This document shows, piece by piece, positions 63,002 to 64,000 of a DNA stretch of 64,000 nucleotides (its first letter is position 1; each line of letters opens with the position of its first letter). The notes beneath the pieces were generated by a model. The model did no database searches and was not told the DNA's origin. It saw only the letters and a list, made by a program, of their open reading frames with translations. The DNA is from Serripes groenlandicus (lineage: Eukaryota > Mollusca > Bivalvia > Cardiida > Cardiidae). Made by a program: the position numbers and the translations under genes. The DNA lies in contig JASEVX010000011.1 in the NCBI GenBank assembly GCA_031761405.1, positions 22,274,003 through 22,338,002 of the forward strand, read 5' to 3'.

Positions 63002-63222
63002 TTAACCCTTTCCCTCATATAGACGCTTTCTGATGCCTCTGCAGAAGAAGGCTTTTTGAAAACATGGCTTCAAAAGAAGAATTAGCTAAAATGAGCAATT
63101 TCTCTTTTTGTCACCATGTTTTCAACTTTATTCAATCATTGAACTTTCATTTAAAAGGAGTTTCCAATTTTTGTCGAATATATTTCTAAGTCGTCTCCTG
63201 CAGATTTGTGAGAAAAGGTTAA
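63002..63222. mobile_element. TTAA-MITE, full length
   Basis: TTAACCCTTTCCCTCATATA to TTGTGAGAAAAGGTTAA with TTAA at both ends. Confidence 0.88.
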
Positions 63223-63418
63223 CATACTCAGTGTAAAGCAATGATATATGAGAGGCACTGTTTCCTTTAAAGGACCAGTACTTGACCTCTAGTTGAGTGG
63301 GAGACACTTAACACACCTCAAAAAAAATCCAGAACCTGGACCTCCTGATTGACAGTCTAACATATAAACCACATAACCACCAAGCCAATCATTACTAACA
63401 TTGCGTCCAAGTACTTAC

Positions 63419-63644
63419 CAACTTCCTCTGGCTCTAAATATCCCAATCTAAGTGCGTAATAGTCTAAGAACGCAGCTATTGGATCATTGTATCTCCCGAG
63501 GAAATCTTGTCTGTATTCACGTTCAAACGCCCTCATATCCTTCAGGGTATACTCTGGATGCATTGTGTCTCCCCTTTTGTTTAGTCCCGCAAGGTAAGTC
63601 ACAAAGTCATCCAATGTGGGAAAATGTGGAGACTGATAAACTAT
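63419..63644 (-). CDS. Region B, most 5' exon in the window (226 bp)
   Basis: Acceptor TCTTCTGTCACAG|ATAGTT and donor GAAGTTG|GTAAGT, both strong. Reads IVYQSPHFPTLDDFVTYLAG, LNKRGDTMHPEYTLKDMRAF, EREYRQDFLGRYNDPIAAFL and DYYALRLGYLEPEEVG. Well-balanced, helix-rich composition and no stops; this is the most host-gene-like exon here. Leaves in phase 1, matching the exon at 61611. The protein family is not recognised. Further 5' exons are expected beyond the right edge. Confidence 0.65.
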
Positions 63645-63680
63645 CTGTGACAGAAGAAAACCAAAGTTATTAGAGTTGTA

Positions 63681-63890
63681 ATCCTTTCCCATTCAGCAGC
63701 AGACAACATTGAAAACATCTGGGGCAAAAATAGGGAAAATCTTTATAAATAAAAGTGTAATCATTGAAAGAGTGCAAAACATTAAGACATATAGAGAGAT
63801 GGCTCTAAATGAGTAATTTCTCCATCTGTCACGATGTTTTTGAAAAGTCTTCTGCTGCGCATTCATCAAAATGCATCTGCAAGTAGGTAA
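63681..63890. mobile_element. TTAA-MITE, decayed
   Basis: TCCTTTCCCATTCAGCAGCA, TGAAAACATCTGGGGCAAAA, CTTCTGCTGCGCATTCATCA and GCAAGTAGGTAACTC. Confidence 0.75.
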
Positions 63891-64000
63891 CTCTTTCCCA
63901 CTTATAACAGAACTGCAGCAGACGTCTTTGAAAACATCTGAGTAAAAAGTATGGATAACCTCTATAAATTGAGCAATTTCTCCATTTGCCACGCTGTTTT
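63888..64000. mobile_element. TTAA-MITE, cut by the window edge
   Basis: TAACTCTTTCCCACTTATAA, CTGCAGCAGACGTCTTTGAA and GAGCAATTTCTCCATTTGCC; continues past 64000. Confidence 0.85.

Noticed and set aside
63693..63992. 99-codon minus-strand gene
   Set aside because: Translation of two TTAA-MITE copies.

Overview
This is a eukaryotic, AT-rich, repeat-dominated intergenic window. There is no bacterial-style gene packing. Host-like coding blocks are short and intron-separated with GT-AG borders, and almost everything else is transposon-derived. Non-LTR, Ty3/Gypsy and BEL/Pao retrotransposons, hAT remnants, tRNA-headed SINEs, dense palindromic MITEs and many minisatellites occur together. The dispersed repeat starting TTTAGCTCACCTGAGC and the AGCTCG-type repeat recall repeats common in bivalve genomes. 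A bivalve mollusc is my best guess, and that is inference.

Layout. 0-2.8 kb: MITE fragments, a 193-bp duplication and a composite dispersed repeat enclosing a Helitron-like coding scrap. 2.9-10.4 kb: a minus-strand nest of dead retroelements. A BEL/Pao copy (10.4-8.2 kb) is joined inside its reverse transcriptase to a Ty3/Gypsy copy (8.2-3.8 kb). That Gypsy copy is split by a plus-strand LINE with a 666-codon intact RT reading frame (5.4-7.7 kb). A decayed C2H2-type reading frame follows. 10.9-14.4 kb: a duplicated segment carrying an 81-bp x 11 array, with a partner at 26.9-28.3 kb. 15-31 kb: MITEs, SINEs, two TTGACGA-rich arrays, and LINE ORF1, LINE ORF2 and hAT remnants. 31-46.7 kb: an unusual cluster of at least eight unrelated minisatellites with units of 52, 85, 95, 27, 53, about 145 and 108 bp plus microsatellites. 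49-52 kb: a second diverged copy of the 29.3-31.1 kb hAT-bearing segment, carrying an extra TTGACGA array. 53.8-54.9 kb: the 5' part (ORF1 end plus endonuclease) of a LINE.

Two minus-strand, intron-containing coding regions close the window. Region A (54,973-60,115) has three phase-compatible 5' exons followed by a long Cys/His-rich reading frame. That frame has DDE-transposase-like motifs but is broken by stops and frameshifts. Region B (60,724-63,644) has three phase-compatible exons of a protein I cannot identify, and probably extends beyond the right edge.

One palindromic MITE family is present in about 38 full or partial copies. Its ends are TTAA-CCCTTTCCCACAT, its motif is CTGCAGCAGACGAC, and its inner hairpin is GGCAAAAGGAGAAATTGCTC and its complement. 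It is called 'TTAA-MITE' below. TTAA ends are the hallmark of piggyBac-type insertion. All calls come from reading the sequence only; no database search was possible.
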